Notes under the pieces: model-generated
Told to the model about the DNA's origin: nothing
Seen by the model: the letters and a program-made list of their open reading frames with translations, nothing else
The model's database searches: none
Shown: one piece after another, positions 1 through 9,623 of the stretch
How positions within the stretch are numbered: position 1 is the first letter of the stretch
Layout: each line of letters starts with the position of its first letter
DNA from: Chitinophaga pollutisoli
GTDB taxonomy: Bacteria > Bacteroidota > Bacteroidia > Chitinophagales > Chitinophagaceae
Direction: 5' to 3'
Assembly: GCF_038396755.1 (NCBI RefSeq)
Contig: NZ_CP149822.1
Coordinates: 4,804,001 to 4,868,000 of the forward strand
DNA length: 64,000 bases
Made by a program: the position numbers and the translations under genes

Positions 1-729
1 GATTTCCGCTTCTATATTAAAGACAACCTGAAACCCTGGTACGACGTGCTCGAAGCGGCCGACGGGAAAGCAGGTTGGCAAAAAGCGCTCTCCGGCCACC
101 CGGACCTCATCGTTTCCGACATCAGCATGCCGGAAATGAACGGCATCGACCTCTGCCGCAAAATCCGTGACGACCGCCGCACGACGTCTATCCCCGTCAT
201 CCTGCTTACCGCCCTCACCGGCGAAGAGCAACAGCTGACCGGCCTTGAAACCGGCGCCAGCGATTATATGACCAAGCCCTTCAACGTCGAAATCCTTCTT
301 TCACGCATCCGCAACCTGCTCAACCAGCAGGAAAATATCCGCAAAACCTACCAGAAACAAGTGCAGGTAGTGGCCTCCAACCCGGAAACCGCGCCGGTTG
401 AAGACGATTTCGTGCGCAGGGCGCTGGCATACGTGGAACGGCAACTGTCTGACCCCGAATTGTCGGTGGAAGGCCTCAGCCGCGAGATGCTCCTGAGCCG
501 GGCGGCCCTGTACAAAAAACTGTTCACCCTCACCGGTCAGACGCCGGCGGAATTCATCCGCCATATCCGCTTGCAAAGAGCGAAGCAATTACTGGAAAAA
601 GGGAACACGACGGTAGCCGAAGTAGCCTACCAGGTCGGCTTCAACAATCCAAAACTCTTCGCCAAAACATTTAAGGAAACCTATGGCCAGCTGCCCAGCT
701 CGTACCTGAAAAATCGCCAGGCCGAATAA
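1..729 (+). CDS. Hybrid two-component system regulator, C-terminal part (receiver + AraC HTH)
   Basis: The frame is open from the first base, so the start lies outside the window. What remains is a response-regulator receiver (fragment residues 1 to about 110) with the phospho-acceptor Asp in VSDISMPEMNG (about residue 40) and the conserved Lys in TKPF. An AraC-type DNA-binding domain follows (about 135-240), ending with the usual AVAYQVGF-like second helix (VAEVAYQVGFNNPKLFAKTF). A receiver joined directly to AraC is the tail of the Bacteroidota hybrid two-component sensors that detect oligosaccharides in the periplasm and switch on the neighbouring glycan locus. The GH31 and SusCD genes just downstream on the same strand are its likely targets. 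The sensor and kinase parts cannot be seen. Confidence 0.9.
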   Translation, partial: DFRFYIKDNLKPWYDVLEAADGKAGWQKALSGHPDLIVSDISMPEMNGIDLCRKIRDDRRTTSIPVILLTALTGEEQQLTGLETGASDYMTKPFNVEILLSRIRNLLNQQENIRKTYQKQVQVVASNPETAPVEDDFVRRALAYVERQLSDPELSVEGLSREMLLSRAALYKKLFTLTGQTPAEFIRHIRLQRAKQLLEKGNTTVAEVAYQVGFNNPKLFAKTFKETYGQLPSSYLKNRQAE

Positions 730-884
730 AGAATTATTGATAATCAATTGTTTGGTCGTTTGGGTTGACATTTTGATACCCTTTTATAGACGATCCTGTA
801 CCCTCATTTTTGCATAGTGACCGTAGTTTCGGGGCGAACCGATTTACCAACGGAGGATTCCACGCATCCTGAGAAACGATTACT

Positions 885-3776
885 ATGGGAGGATATTTAT
901 TGACACGTTACAGAAAAGCTGCGGGCTTATTATTTACCTGTTTATTATTGGCGGGCGCCGCAAAAGCCGGGGAAAACGACAAGTTCGTCCGCACCCGAGA
1001 CGGCGTCATTTTGTACCCGGACGCGCGAACGTCCGGCGGGGTGCAGGCAGTGCGCCTGCAAGTGATAAGGGGCAACATCATCCGGGTGACGGCCTCGCCC
1101 GAAAAGACATTTCCCGATCCGAAGAGCCTCATGATTACATTCCAGCCGCAAACTGTTAAGTGGACGCTGGAAGAGAAGGGCGGGTCGCTCGTGCTGAAGG
1201 CCCCGGGCATCACCGCAAATATTTTAAAGCAAACGGGGGCGGTGTCCTTTACCGACCCTTCCGGCAAGCCGCTCATCGCTGAAAGAAGCTGGAACGGCCG
1301 CGCCGTGGCGCCTGTCGTGTTTGAAGGGCAGCCGTCGTGGAGCATCCGGCAGACATTCGAATCCGGGCCCGACGATGGGTTTTTCGGCCTGGGGCAGCAC
1401 CAGGAAAGCATATATAATTATAAAGGCCAGCAGGTTTTTCTCTGGCAGAACAATACCGAAGTGGCGGTGCCATTCCTGCTCGGCGCGCGGAATTACGGCG
1501 TGCTGTGGGATAATTATAGCTACACGCTGGCAGGTGATGCGCGCGAGCTGATGCCGCTTTCGCGCCTGCGGCTGTTCGATAAAAATGGCAAAGAAGGCTG
1601 GCTGACGGCCTCCTACAGCAACGATCGCAAGCAGCCGGAGAACGCGGCGTTCACGAAAGCGGAATCCTTAATCGATTATGCCTGGCTGGACGATACGAAG
1701 AAGCTTATTCCCGAGGGTTTTCCCTTGCAGGATGGCGCGATCACCTGGGAAGGCAACATCGTTTCCGGGTTTTCGGGCGACCATCTTTTCCGCGTGGTAT
1801 ACGGCGGGTATGTGAAGATTTGGCTCGACGGCAAGCTGCTGGCCGACAACTGGCGCCAGGCCTGGAACCCGGCTTCCGTTTCGTTGCAATTGCCGCTGGA
1901 AAAAGACCGGAAGCATCATCTCAAAATTCAATGGACGCCCGACGGCACCGCTTCCTACCTCACGGTGAAGTGGCTGCCGCCCGCGCCGGCTGCTGACCGC
2001 GACGCTTTCACTTTTGCTTCGCAGGCCGGCCGTCAGCTCGATTATTATTGCATCGCGGGGAAGAACGCCGATGAAGTGATCGCCGGTTACCGTACGCTGA
2101 CGGGCAAGGCGCCCTTGATGCCCCGCTGGGCGATGGGCTTCTGGCAAAGCCGCGAGCGTTACAAAACGCAGGAAGAAGTGCTGCAAACTGCCGCGGAGTT
2201 CCGCCGGCGAGGCATTCCGCTCGATAATATCGTACAGGACTGGAGTTATTGGAAAGAAGACGACTGGGGCAGCCAGGATTTCGATCCCGCGCGCTTCCCG
2301 GACGCCGATGCCATGATCCGCGACCTGCACGGCAAATACAATACGCGCGTCATGATTTCCGTGTGGCCGAAAGTGTATGAAGGGATCGACGTGTACCGGC
2401 AATTCGATAGGAAGGGCTGGCTGTATGCCCGCAACATCGCCGACCGGCAGCGCGACTGGATCGGGCAGGGGTATGTGTCCACCTTTTACGACGCCTTCAA
2501 TGCTGATGCGCGCCGCGGGTTTTGGGATCTTTTACATACAAAATTATATAAGCGCGGTATTGACGCCTGGTGGATGGACGCCAGCGAGCCCGACATCCTT
2601 TCGAACGTATCGCCTGAAAAGCGGTTGGCGCAGATGACGCCGCTTTCCGCGGGGATTGCTGCCGAATACCTCAACGCCTATCCGTTGGAGAATGCGCGGG
2701 GGATTTATGAAGGCCAGCGCGCGGTGGATTCCATGAAGCGCGTGTTTTTGCTGACGCGTTCGGGGTTTGCGGGGTCGCAGCGATATGCGGCGGCGATCTG
2801 GAGCGGAGATATTGGTTCGAGGTGGGAAGATATGAAAGCGCAGATCATGGCGGGCGTCAATTTTTCGCTGTCGGGCCTCCCGTACTGGACGATGGATATC
2901 GGGGGATTTGCGGTGGAAAGAAGATACGAGCTCGGGCTGCCGTCGGACACGGCGGAGTGGCGGGAATTGCAGGCGCGGTGGTTCCAGTTCGGGACGTTTG
3001 TGCCGCTGTTCCGCGCCCATGGGCAGTTCCCGTTCAGGGAGGTGTTTAACATCGCGCCGGAAGGGAGCCCTGCTTATGAAACGATGCTGTATTACAACAA
3101 GCTGCGTTACCGGTTGATGCCATATATCTATTCGCTGGCGGGGATGACTTACCACCGCGACTATACGATGATGCGCGGGCTGGTGATGGATTTCCCAAAT
3201 GATAAGTTATCGCGCGAGATCGGGGACCAGTATATGTTCGGCCCCTCGCTGCTGATAAGCCCTGTGTACGCATTCGGTGCGCGGGAGAAGGAGTTGTATT
3301 TGCCTGCGGGGCAGGGATGGTATGATTTGTATGCGGGAAAATATGAAGAAGGAGGGAAGCGCATCCGGGTGGATGCGCCCTATGAGCGGATGCCCGTATA
3401 TGTGAAAGAAGGGGCTATCCTCCCGGCGGGGCCGGCTTTGCAATACACCGCCGAAAAACCGGCGGATACCATCACGCTGTTCGTGTATACCGGCAAAGAC
3501 GCGGCCTTCGATATTTACGAAGATGAAGATACTACCTACGGATACGAAAAGGGACGATTCAGCAACATTCCCCTGCGGTATAACGAAAGCAAGGGCGAGC
3601 TTACGATCGGCGCGCGCAGCGGCCGCTTCCCGGGCATGCGGGAACACCGCATTTTCCGCGTGATCTGGGTCGGGAAAAACCGGGCGCATGGATTTGATCC
3701 TGCCGCAGTGGCGGATGTGGAAACCCATTACAACGGACAGGAAATTCGCGTCAAACGTTACCATCAACCAAAATAA
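885..3776 (+). CDS. GH31 glycoside hydrolase with inserted PA14 domain, probable alpha-xylosidase
   Basis: A 963-residue secreted enzyme with an N-terminal signal (hydrophobic run near residues 10-26). It has an N-terminal beta-sandwich, a PA14-like insert (about 280-365), a GH31 TIM barrel and C-terminal beta domains. The predicted nucleophile is Asp565 in WWMDASEPD; the predicted acid/base is Asp642 in WSGDIGSRWEDM. The WWMDASEPD form and the PA14 insert recall the xyloglucan alpha-xylosidases of Cellvibrio and Bacteroides more than alpha-glucosidases, so removal of alpha-xylose from xyloglucan oligosaccharides is the best guess. It sits between the hybrid regulator and the SusC/SusD pair, 93 bp before SusC, and is probably co-transcribed with them. 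Alpha-glucosidase activity is the main alternative. Confidence 0.88.
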   Translation: MGGYLLTRYRKAAGLLFTCLLLAGAAKAGENDKFVRTRDGVILYPDARTSGGVQAVRLQVIRGNIIRVTASPEKTFPDPKSLMITFQPQTVKWTLEEKGGSLVLKAPGITANILKQTGAVSFTDPSGKPLIAERSWNGRAVAPVVFEGQPSWSIRQTFESGPDDGFFGLGQHQESIYNYKGQQVFLWQNNTEVAVPFLLGARNYGVLWDNYSYTLAGDARELMPLSRLRLFDKNGKEGWLTASYSNDRKQPENAAFTKAESLIDYAWLDDTKKLIPEGFPLQDGAITWEGNIVSGFSGDHLFRVVYGGYVKIWLDGKLLADNWRQAWNPASVSLQLPLEKDRKHHLKIQWTPDGTASYLTVKWLPPAPAADRDAFTFASQAGRQLDYYCIAGKNADEVIAGYRTLTGKAPLMPRWAMGFWQSRERYKTQEEVLQTAAEFRRRGIPLDNIVQDWSYWKEDDWGSQDFDPARFPDADAMIRDLHGKYNTRVMISVWPKVYEGIDVYRQFDRKGWLYARNIADRQRDWIGQGYVSTFYDAFNADARRGFWDLLHTKLYKRGIDAWWMDASEPDILSNVSPEKRLAQMTPLSAGIAAEYLNAYPLENARGIYEGQRAVDSMKRVFLLTRSGFAGSQRYAAAIWSGDIGSRWEDMKAQIMAGVNFSLSGLPYWTMDIGGFAVERRYELGLPSDTAEWRELQARWFQFGTFVPLFRAHGQFPFREVFNIAPEGSPAYETMLYYNKLRYRLMPYIYSLAGMTYHRDYTMMRGLVMDFPNDKLSREIGDQYMFGPSLLISPVYAFGAREKELYLPAGQGWYDLYAGKYEEGGKRIRVDAPYERMPVYVKEGAILPAGPALQYTAEKPADTITLFVYTGKDAAFDIYEDEDTTYGYEKGRFSNIPLRYNESKGELTIGARSGRFPGMREHRIFRVIWVGKNRAHGFDPAAVADVETHYNGQEIRVKRYHQPK

Positions 3777-3869
3777 ACATCTCGGCTTATGACATTTGTA
3801 ACACCACTATGCAACACCACGTAAACGATCCGCATCACGGCTGATCATCATTCCACAATTCCACTTAAA

Positions 3870-6800
3870 ATGAAAAACATGCAACAAAAAATACCCTCAA
3901 AGGTACGGCGGACCGTATTCCGGAAAGCCGTCGCATTACTCTGTTTGTGCCTGCTGGGCGGCATGGCGGCCATGGCGCAGGTGAAAGTAACCGGCCGCGT
4001 GACCGACGAAGGCGGCAAGCCCCTGGTAGCGGCTTCCATCCAGGAGTCGGGCACGGGCAACGGCGTGTATTCCGACGAACAGGGGAACTACACGATTACC
4101 GTAAAATCCAATGCCGCACTGAATGTTTCCTACGTGGGGTACCTTACCCAGGTTGTTCCCGTCGGCGATAGGAACAGCATCGCAATCATCCTGAAAGTAA
4201 ACCAGGACCTCAGCGAAGTGGTCGTAATCGGATACGGCACGGCCCGCAAAAAGGACGTGACCGGCGCCATCAACACCATTTCCAGCAAAGACTTCGGTAA
4301 CAACTCCGCCACCACGCCCAGCCAGCTCCTCGCGGGCAAAGCCACCGGCGTGCAGGTGGTGAATGCCAGCGGTACGCCCGGCAGCGGCGCCAATATCGTC
4401 ATCCGTGGCGTCGGATCCTTCACCAGTGTAAGCCCGCTCTACGTCATCGACGGTATCCAGGGCGACGCCGGCCTTTTCAATGCCATTAACCCCCAGGACA
4501 TCGAAAGCATCACCATCCTCAAAGACGCCGCTTCCACCGCGATTTACGGCGCCGCCGCAGCCAACGGCGTGGTGCTGATCACCACCAAAAGAGGGAAGTC
4601 CGGCGCGCCGCGCGTCACCTTTTCATCGCAATGGGGCTTCGCCAAAAGAGGCAAGAAGCTCGACGTGCTGAACGCCGCGCAATACCACGAACTGGCGCAG
4701 GATTACGCCACCGCGCAATCGGCCACCCTGCCCGCCAAATTCAACAGCCCGGATATCGATATCACGCGCACCGACTGGCAGGATGCCATCTTCCGCACCG
4801 GCGGGCTGTCCAACAACGCGGTAAGCGTAAACGGCGGGACGGATCATATTTTGTATAATTTTTCCGCGGGCTACATCAACCAGGAATCCGTGGTGCAGAA
4901 TTACCGTTACCGCGCGGCCAACTTCCGCATCGGTCTGGAGGAAAGGCTGGGCATTTTCCGTTTCGGGCAATCCCTCAGCGCGCAGTTCCTCCGCAATACC
5001 GGCAATTCCGCCGACCTCACGGCCGCGCTCTATATGCCGCCGTACTTCCATGTTTACGACCCCTCCCGCCAGGGAGGCTTCACGGCCGCCACGAACGTCC
5101 TCGACCTGAGCAATGCGGGCAACCCGCTGGCGCCCATCATGACTAAAGAATCCGTCAACCGGAATTATCTGCTGTACCCGCAGTTCTTTGGTGAGATCAG
5201 GCCTTTCAAATCGCTGCGCGTGCGCTCGCAGATCGCGCTGTCGTATGGCGGCAACAATACCAGCGATTACCAGCTGCCTTTCATCGACGGCAACGACCTG
5301 GCGACTGGCCGTTCCGCCACCGAATCGCATTCCAGCTTCAATTGGTACCTGCTCGAAAATTACGCCACCTGGAACCAGGGCTTCGGGAAACATAACCTGG
5401 AAGTCACCGTCGGAAATTCCTACAAAGACCGCGGCCGCAGTTCCTTCCTCCGCGCGCAGGGCACAGGAATCGCCAACGACCTGGTGCGCAATATTTCCGT
5501 GGCGCTGTCCAACACCGTAACCGGCGCCAATGCCGGATACGGTAACAACAACGTGGGAATTTCGTACTTCGGGCGCCTGGTCTACAGTTACAACGATAAA
5601 TATGTGCTCACGGCCAGTATCCGCCGCGACGGCTCTTCCGTATTCGGCCCCGCCAACAAATTCGGGAATTTCCCCGGCGTGGGCCTGGCCTGGAATGCAT
5701 CCAACGAAGAATTCCTCAAATCCGCCGCATTCATTTCCGACCTGAAAGTGCGGGTGAGCTGGGGTAAGACGGGGAACAACAACATCGGCGCGTTCCAGAC
5801 ATCACCGCTCACCTATAGCGGGAGCCCTACCGGCAACCTGGTATATAGTTTCGGCCCTGGCGAAGGTTTCTTTTCCGGTACCACCATCAACGCTATTTCC
5901 AATCCCAACCTAAAGTGGGAGGAAACCGTGCAAACTAACGCGGGCTTCGACCTGAGCATGTTCAACAACAAACTCGGCGTAACGTTCGACTGGTATCGCC
6001 GCAAGAACAACGACCTGTTGGTGAACGTGCCGATTCCCAACTCTACAGGCGCGGGCCCCGCTACGGGAAGTCCCACGCTGGCGAGCAACGCGGCTTCCGC
6101 GCAGAATACGGGCGTGGAGATGGCACTCAATTACAAGAACGAAACCGCGGGAGGTTTCAGCTATAGCATCGGCGTCAACGGAGGTTACAACAAAAACATC
6201 GTGAACTCGTTGGGGAACGAATTCGCCGCCCCCATCCGCGACGGCGCCTTCAACCAAAACAGCGCGGCTACCTACACGGCGAAAGGCCATCCCATTGGTT
6301 CGTTCTATGGCCGGCTGGTGGATCATGTCGCCATCGACCAGGCGGACATCGACCGGTACAACGACAATGCACGTAAAGCCACCGGCAATCCCACCGCCGT
6401 GTACCAGGCGGACGCCAAACCCGGTGATTTCCTTTTCCGGGATATCAACGGCAACGGCTTTATCGATGATGGCGATATGACCATTCTCGGCAACCCTATT
6501 CCTAAGTTCGTGTACGGCGGAACAGTGAGTCTGGGTTATAAAAATTTTGATTTCAATACGGCGTTCGCCGGCGTGTCGGGCGTAACGCTGTATAAAGAGC
6601 AGAATTACGTGCTGATGGGCACTTCGGCCCTGCACAACGTGAGCACGGAGATGCTCCAGCGCTGGCGCAAGCCGGGCGATGTGGCGAAGTATCCCCGCGC
6701 CGGGCAGAACCAGACGGCCAACCTGCAACCTTCCGATTTTTATACTGAGAAAGGCGATTACATGCGTGTAAGGATGATCACCGTGGGATACACTTTCCCC

Positions 6801-7013
6801 CGCAGTTTCCTGAACAGCTTCAGCAAAGGCGTGGTAAGCAGCCTGCGGCTGTATGTGTCGGGAGAAAACCTGATCACGCTCACTAAGTACAGCGGTTATG
6901 ATCCGGAGATCAGCGCGCCTTCGGGCTCCAACTTCATCTTCGCGCGCGGCATCGACCGCGGGCAGTTGGGCCAGCCGAAAACAGTGTTGTTCGGATTGCA
7001 GGTAGGACTATAA
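3870..7013 (+). CDS. SusC/RagA-like TonB-dependent outer-membrane transporter
   Basis: 1047 residues, a normal length for SusC-like transporters. A signal peptide (to about residue 36, ending in AMAQ) is followed by a carboxypeptidase-regulatory-like beta-sandwich (VTGRVTDEGGKPLVAA...), the SusC signature around DLSEVVVIGYGTARKKDVTGA, the plug domain with its typical NPQDIESITILKDAAS block, and a beta-barrel rich in alternating aromatic strands to the C-terminus. The family imports oligosaccharides across the outer membrane using TonB energy, with SusD as a lid. The SusD gene follows after 26 bp and the GH31 enzyme precedes it, which makes a minimal glycan-utilisation locus. Confidence 0.96.
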   Translation: MKNMQQKIPSKVRRTVFRKAVALLCLCLLGGMAAMAQVKVTGRVTDEGGKPLVAASIQESGTGNGVYSDEQGNYTITVKSNAALNVSYVGYLTQVVPVGDRNSIAIILKVNQDLSEVVVIGYGTARKKDVTGAINTISSKDFGNNSATTPSQLLAGKATGVQVVNASGTPGSGANIVIRGVGSFTSVSPLYVIDGIQGDAGLFNAINPQDIESITILKDAASTAIYGAAAANGVVLITTKRGKSGAPRVTFSSQWGFAKRGKKLDVLNAAQYHELAQDYATAQSATLPAKFNSPDIDITRTDWQDAIFRTGGLSNNAVSVNGGTDHILYNFSAGYINQESVVQNYRYRAANFRIGLEERLGIFRFGQSLSAQFLRNTGNSADLTAALYMPPYFHVYDPSRQGGFTAATNVLDLSNAGNPLAPIMTKESVNRNYLLYPQFFGEIRPFKSLRVRSQIALSYGGNNTSDYQLPFIDGNDLATGRSATESHSSFNWYLLENYATWNQGFGKHNLEVTVGNSYKDRGRSSFLRAQGTGIANDLVRNISVALSNTVTGANAGYGNNNVGISYFGRLVYSYNDKYVLTASIRRDGSSVFGPANKFGNFPGVGLAWNASNEEFLKSAAFISDLKVRVSWGKTGNNNIGAFQTSPLTYSGSPTGNLVYSFGPGEGFFSGTTINAISNPNLKWEETVQTNAGFDLSMFNNKLGVTFDWYRRKNNDLLVNVPIPNSTGAGPATGSPTLASNAASAQNTGVEMALNYKNETAGGFSYSIGVNGGYNKNIVNSLGNEFAAPIRDGAFNQNSAATYTAKGHPIGSFYGRLVDHVAIDQADIDRYNDNARKATGNPTAVYQADAKPGDFLFRDINGNGFIDDGDMTILGNPIPKFVYGGTVSLGYKNFDFNTAFAGVSGVTLYKEQNYVLMGTSALHNVSTEMLQRWRKPGDVAKYPRAGQNQTANLQPSDFYTEKGDYMRVRMITVGYTFPRSFLNSFSKGVVSSLRLYVSGENLITLTKYSGYDPEISAPSGSNFIFARGIDRGQLGQPKTVLFGLQVGL

Positions 7014-7039
7014 TTCCATCACACGAAACCATTTTCAAC

Positions 7040-8617
7040 ATGAAAAAGATAATCTCCATTATACTGACCGCGCTCGTGCTCGCAGGGTTCGGGTGCAGCA
7101 AGTCGAGGCTGGACGTGGAAAACCCCGGCGCTTACGGCTACGACAACTATTTCACGGGCGCCGCGCAGCTGAACGAAGCCGTGATCGCCACATACGCGGT
7201 ACTGCTCCACAACGGGATGTGGTCGCGCGAATACTATTTTATTTTCGATCTTATGGGGAATGATGCGGAAAGGGATGCGCCGTTGCAGGGAGACATTCGT
7301 CCCCTTTCGGACTTTACTTTCACGCCCGCCAATAGCATATTGACGAACATGTGGGCGTCGATGTACCGGCTGGTGTTGCGTGCCAATGTGGTGATCGATA
7401 GGGCTACGGCCTGGGCGCCCGCTGCCGCAGCCGACCAGCAGTTGCAGAAGCAATATATCGCCGAGGCGAAATTCCTCCGCGCCTACGCGAATTTCCACCT
7501 GGTAATGCTTTGGGGCAGGGCGCCGCTGCGCAACAGTTACGATGAGAACATCGGCAACCTGTACCCGAAACGCAGTACTACCGCTGAAATCTGGACCGCC
7601 GTGGAAAACGATCTCAACGCCGCCATCCCCGATCTTCCTTTCCCGAAAGACCAGGCCGCCGGCGACCTGGGGCGTGTCTCCAAAGGCGCGGCCACCGCGC
7701 TGCTCGGGAAAGTGTACCTGTATCAGAAAAAGTGGGCCGATGCGCGTACCACATTACAACCGCTCACCCAGGCGCCTTACACCTACGCGCTGAGCGGAAG
7801 TTACGACGCCCTCTTCACCGAATCCAGCCAGTCTAATCCCGAGATTATTTTCCAGGTGATGCATGCCCGGTGGACCGACTGGGGTATCGGTAACCAGTAT
7901 TATGTTTTTGGCGGACAGGAAACCTGGGGCGGCAAAGCCACCCACAGCGACCGCGCGCAGGAATACGGCTTCAACGATTGGCGGAACGTGTTCGTGTCCG
8001 AATCACTCGTGAAAGCGTTCAAATACACTACCCAGGCCGGGTTGCCCTACACCGATCCGCGCGCCAAATCGGTGTTCTATGGTGATGCGGCCAGCGGTGG
8101 CAAAACGGATTACTGCAACCAGTGCCCGGAAGGTACGCAGGCATATCCCTTTGCGGAAAGCCAGGGAGGTTACCGCTGGAGGAAGTACCAATATTATGAA
8201 AATGTGAAAAGCTATGGTGGGCCCGCGAGTGGTGTGAATTCGCTGGTGATCCGTTATGCGGATGTGCTGCTGATGCTGGCGGAAATATACATCCAGGAAG
8301 ACAATGCCGAAGCCGCGCGGCCTTTCATCAACCAGGTACGCGGCAGGGTGGGGGCGTTCCAGTACACTACGCTCGGAAACAAAGCCAACGCCACCGCGAT
8401 CCTCATGCGCGAGCGCCAGCTCGAACTGTCGGGTGAGCAGAGCCGGTACTTCGACCTGCTGCGCTGGGGCGTGATCAAAACCGTCCTCAACGCCGAACTG
8501 AAAGCACAGTATGGCGCGGAAACTTTCCAGGATAAACATGTACTGCTGCCCATTCCGCAGCAGGAAAAAGATACCAACCCCAATGTGGCGAATGATGTCG
8601 CCAATAGTTGGAACTAG
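7040..8617 (+). CDS. SusD/RagB-like outer-membrane glycan-binding lipoprotein
   Basis: 525 residues, a standard SusD length. The N-terminus is a lipoprotein signal (MKKIISIILTALVLAGFGC); the -3 residue is Gly, a slightly unusual lipobox. The rest is the helical SusD fold, with the family's C-terminal block containing YADVLLMLAEIY, a RPFINQVRGRVG stretch and LMRERQLELSGEQSRYFDLLRWG. It binds oligosaccharides at the cell surface and closes over the SusC barrel. It is the last gene of the polysaccharide locus: a strong hairpin terminator follows the stop codon and the next gene runs in the opposite direction. Confidence 0.95.
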   Translation: MKKIISIILTALVLAGFGCSKSRLDVENPGAYGYDNYFTGAAQLNEAVIATYAVLLHNGMWSREYYFIFDLMGNDAERDAPLQGDIRPLSDFTFTPANSILTNMWASMYRLVLRANVVIDRATAWAPAAAADQQLQKQYIAEAKFLRAYANFHLVMLWGRAPLRNSYDENIGNLYPKRSTTAEIWTAVENDLNAAIPDLPFPKDQAAGDLGRVSKGAATALLGKVYLYQKKWADARTTLQPLTQAPYTYALSGSYDALFTESSQSNPEIIFQVMHARWTDWGIGNQYYVFGGQETWGGKATHSDRAQEYGFNDWRNVFVSESLVKAFKYTTQAGLPYTDPRAKSVFYGDAASGGKTDYCNQCPEGTQAYPFAESQGGYRWRKYQYYENVKSYGGPASGVNSLVIRYADVLLMLAEIYIQEDNAEAARPFINQVRGRVGAFQYTTLGNKANATAILMRERQLELSGEQSRYFDLLRWGVIKTVLNAELKAQYGAETFQDKHVLLPIPQQEKDTNPNVANDVANSWN

Positions 8618-8638
8618 GTGGAATCGTGTATTTTGGTG

Positions 8639-8676
8639 CAGGCAGGCCGTTGCGATTTATGGTCTGCCTGTTTTTT
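8639..8676 (+). terminator. Intrinsic terminator after SusD gene
   Basis: The 10-bp inverted repeat CAGGCAGGCC / GGTCTGCCTG (one G/A mismatch) closes a 12-nt loop and is followed directly by six T. It ends the HTCS-GH31-SusC-SusD direction and lies one base from the stop of the convergent gene. Confidence 0.8.
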
Positions 8677-8677
8677 A

Positions 8678-9466
8678 TTAGTTCATCCGCGGCTCGATGT
8701 AGAGCGTGTTGCTGGCCATGTCCCACTCAGAAACATGCGTGGGCGAAACTACCCGCAGCGATGGCTGGTCGAACGCTTTGGGATATAGCATGAGCGTGCA
8801 GATATCCGTGGCGGAGATGTATGGGGAATTGGATTTTCCGTGGATATGCCCGGAGGATTTGCGGCCATGGGGCACCATGAGCGGGTTGGTATGGAATTCG
8901 GTGCGGTTGACAAGCGTGTTGTTTTGGTCGAACTCCAGCAGGTAATCGTTCCCCAGCACGAAAACGTTGCTGCGCACGGGAACCGACATCACGTATACTT
9001 TCCGGGTGTTACCTTCCACGATGGGCACCACGGAAAAGTAGGTGTCGCGCACTTTTTTGAAGCCAGGGTCGGTCTTCAGCATGTCGGTTACCAGGTTCCA
9101 GAGTTCCCAGATGGCGGTTTCCTGGGCGGTCATGTGGCGGCCAACTTCCATGTGTGCGGTTTGCGGCCTGCCGGATGCGTCGAACCGGAAACTGGTGACC
9201 ACGGGGTTTTGGCTGGAACCGCGGTGGGGCATGATCAGGGTAAACTCCTGGCCATTGCGGTAGCTGAGGTAATCGCTGGCGCGGAGCGATACGCGGCCCG
9301 TGGTATCGGCTTCTATCAGTTCGATACCGGTTTTGCAGATCTGGATGTGTTGGTAGAGGAGCATTCCTTCCGCACGGATGGAATCGGCGATCATCGCGAG
9401 GTTTTCCTGGGCGGAGGTGTGTACGGAACACACCGCTCCCAATGCGATCAACAGGATTTTCTTCAT
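8678..9466 (-). CDS. Secreted protein of unknown function
   Basis: I do not recognise a family. The start is placed at the ATG giving MKKILLIALGAVCSVHTSAQ, a clean signal peptide with a probable cleavage after SAQ; the frame stays open further upstream but without signal-like sequence. The mature 240-odd residues look like a soluble periplasmic or exported protein with alternating strands and no membrane segment, no repeated motif and no evident catalytic signature. It is transcribed divergently from the LytS/LytTR gene pair, and the LytTR-type repeats at 9533-9562 lie in the shared 157-bp promoter region, so it may belong to the same regulon. Confidence 0.75.
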   Translation of the reverse strand: MKKILLIALGAVCSVHTSAQENLAMIADSIRAEGMLLYQHIQICKTGIELIEADTTGRVSLRASDYLSYRNGQEFTLIMPHRGSSQNPVVTSFRFDASGRPQTAHMEVGRHMTAQETAIWELWNLVTDMLKTDPGFKKVRDTYFSVVPIVEGNTRKVYVMSVPVRSNVFVLGNDYLLEFDQNNTLVNRTEFHTNPLMVPHGRKSSGHIHGKSNSPYISATDICTLMLYPKAFDQPSLRVVSPTHVSEWDMASNTLYIEPRMN

Positions 9467-9532
9467 AGGATAGGATATAATACCCCGGAAATATACGATA
9501 ATCCGGGAAACCTCATAGCCTCCGGAGGCAAA

Positions 9533-9562
9533 TCCGTTAACCCAAACCCCGCATCCGTTAAT
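9533..9562 (+). promoter_or_regulatory. Predicted LytTR-type binding site (two 9-bp direct repeats, 21-bp spacing)
   Basis: Two direct repeats, TCCGTTAAC (9533-9541) and TCCGTTAAT (9554-9562), start exactly 21 bp apart. The second fits fully and the first all but its last base the known LytTR-site consensus [TA][AC][CA]GTTN[AG][TG] with a spacer of about 12 bp. The array ends 61 bp before the kinase start codon, a sensible place for autoregulation of the kinase/LytTR pair. Confidence 0.65.
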
Positions 9563-9623
9563 TTCCTGTTCTTTACAGTCGTTTATTTCGTCAACTTCGT
9601 TGTCAAAGCAGAGGAGTTGTTCT

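Noticed and set aside
736..748. Palindrome ATTGATAATCAAT after the hybrid regulator gene, considered as an operator for the glycan locus
   Set aside because: Short, AT-rich and single; no second copy seen near SusC or other genes.
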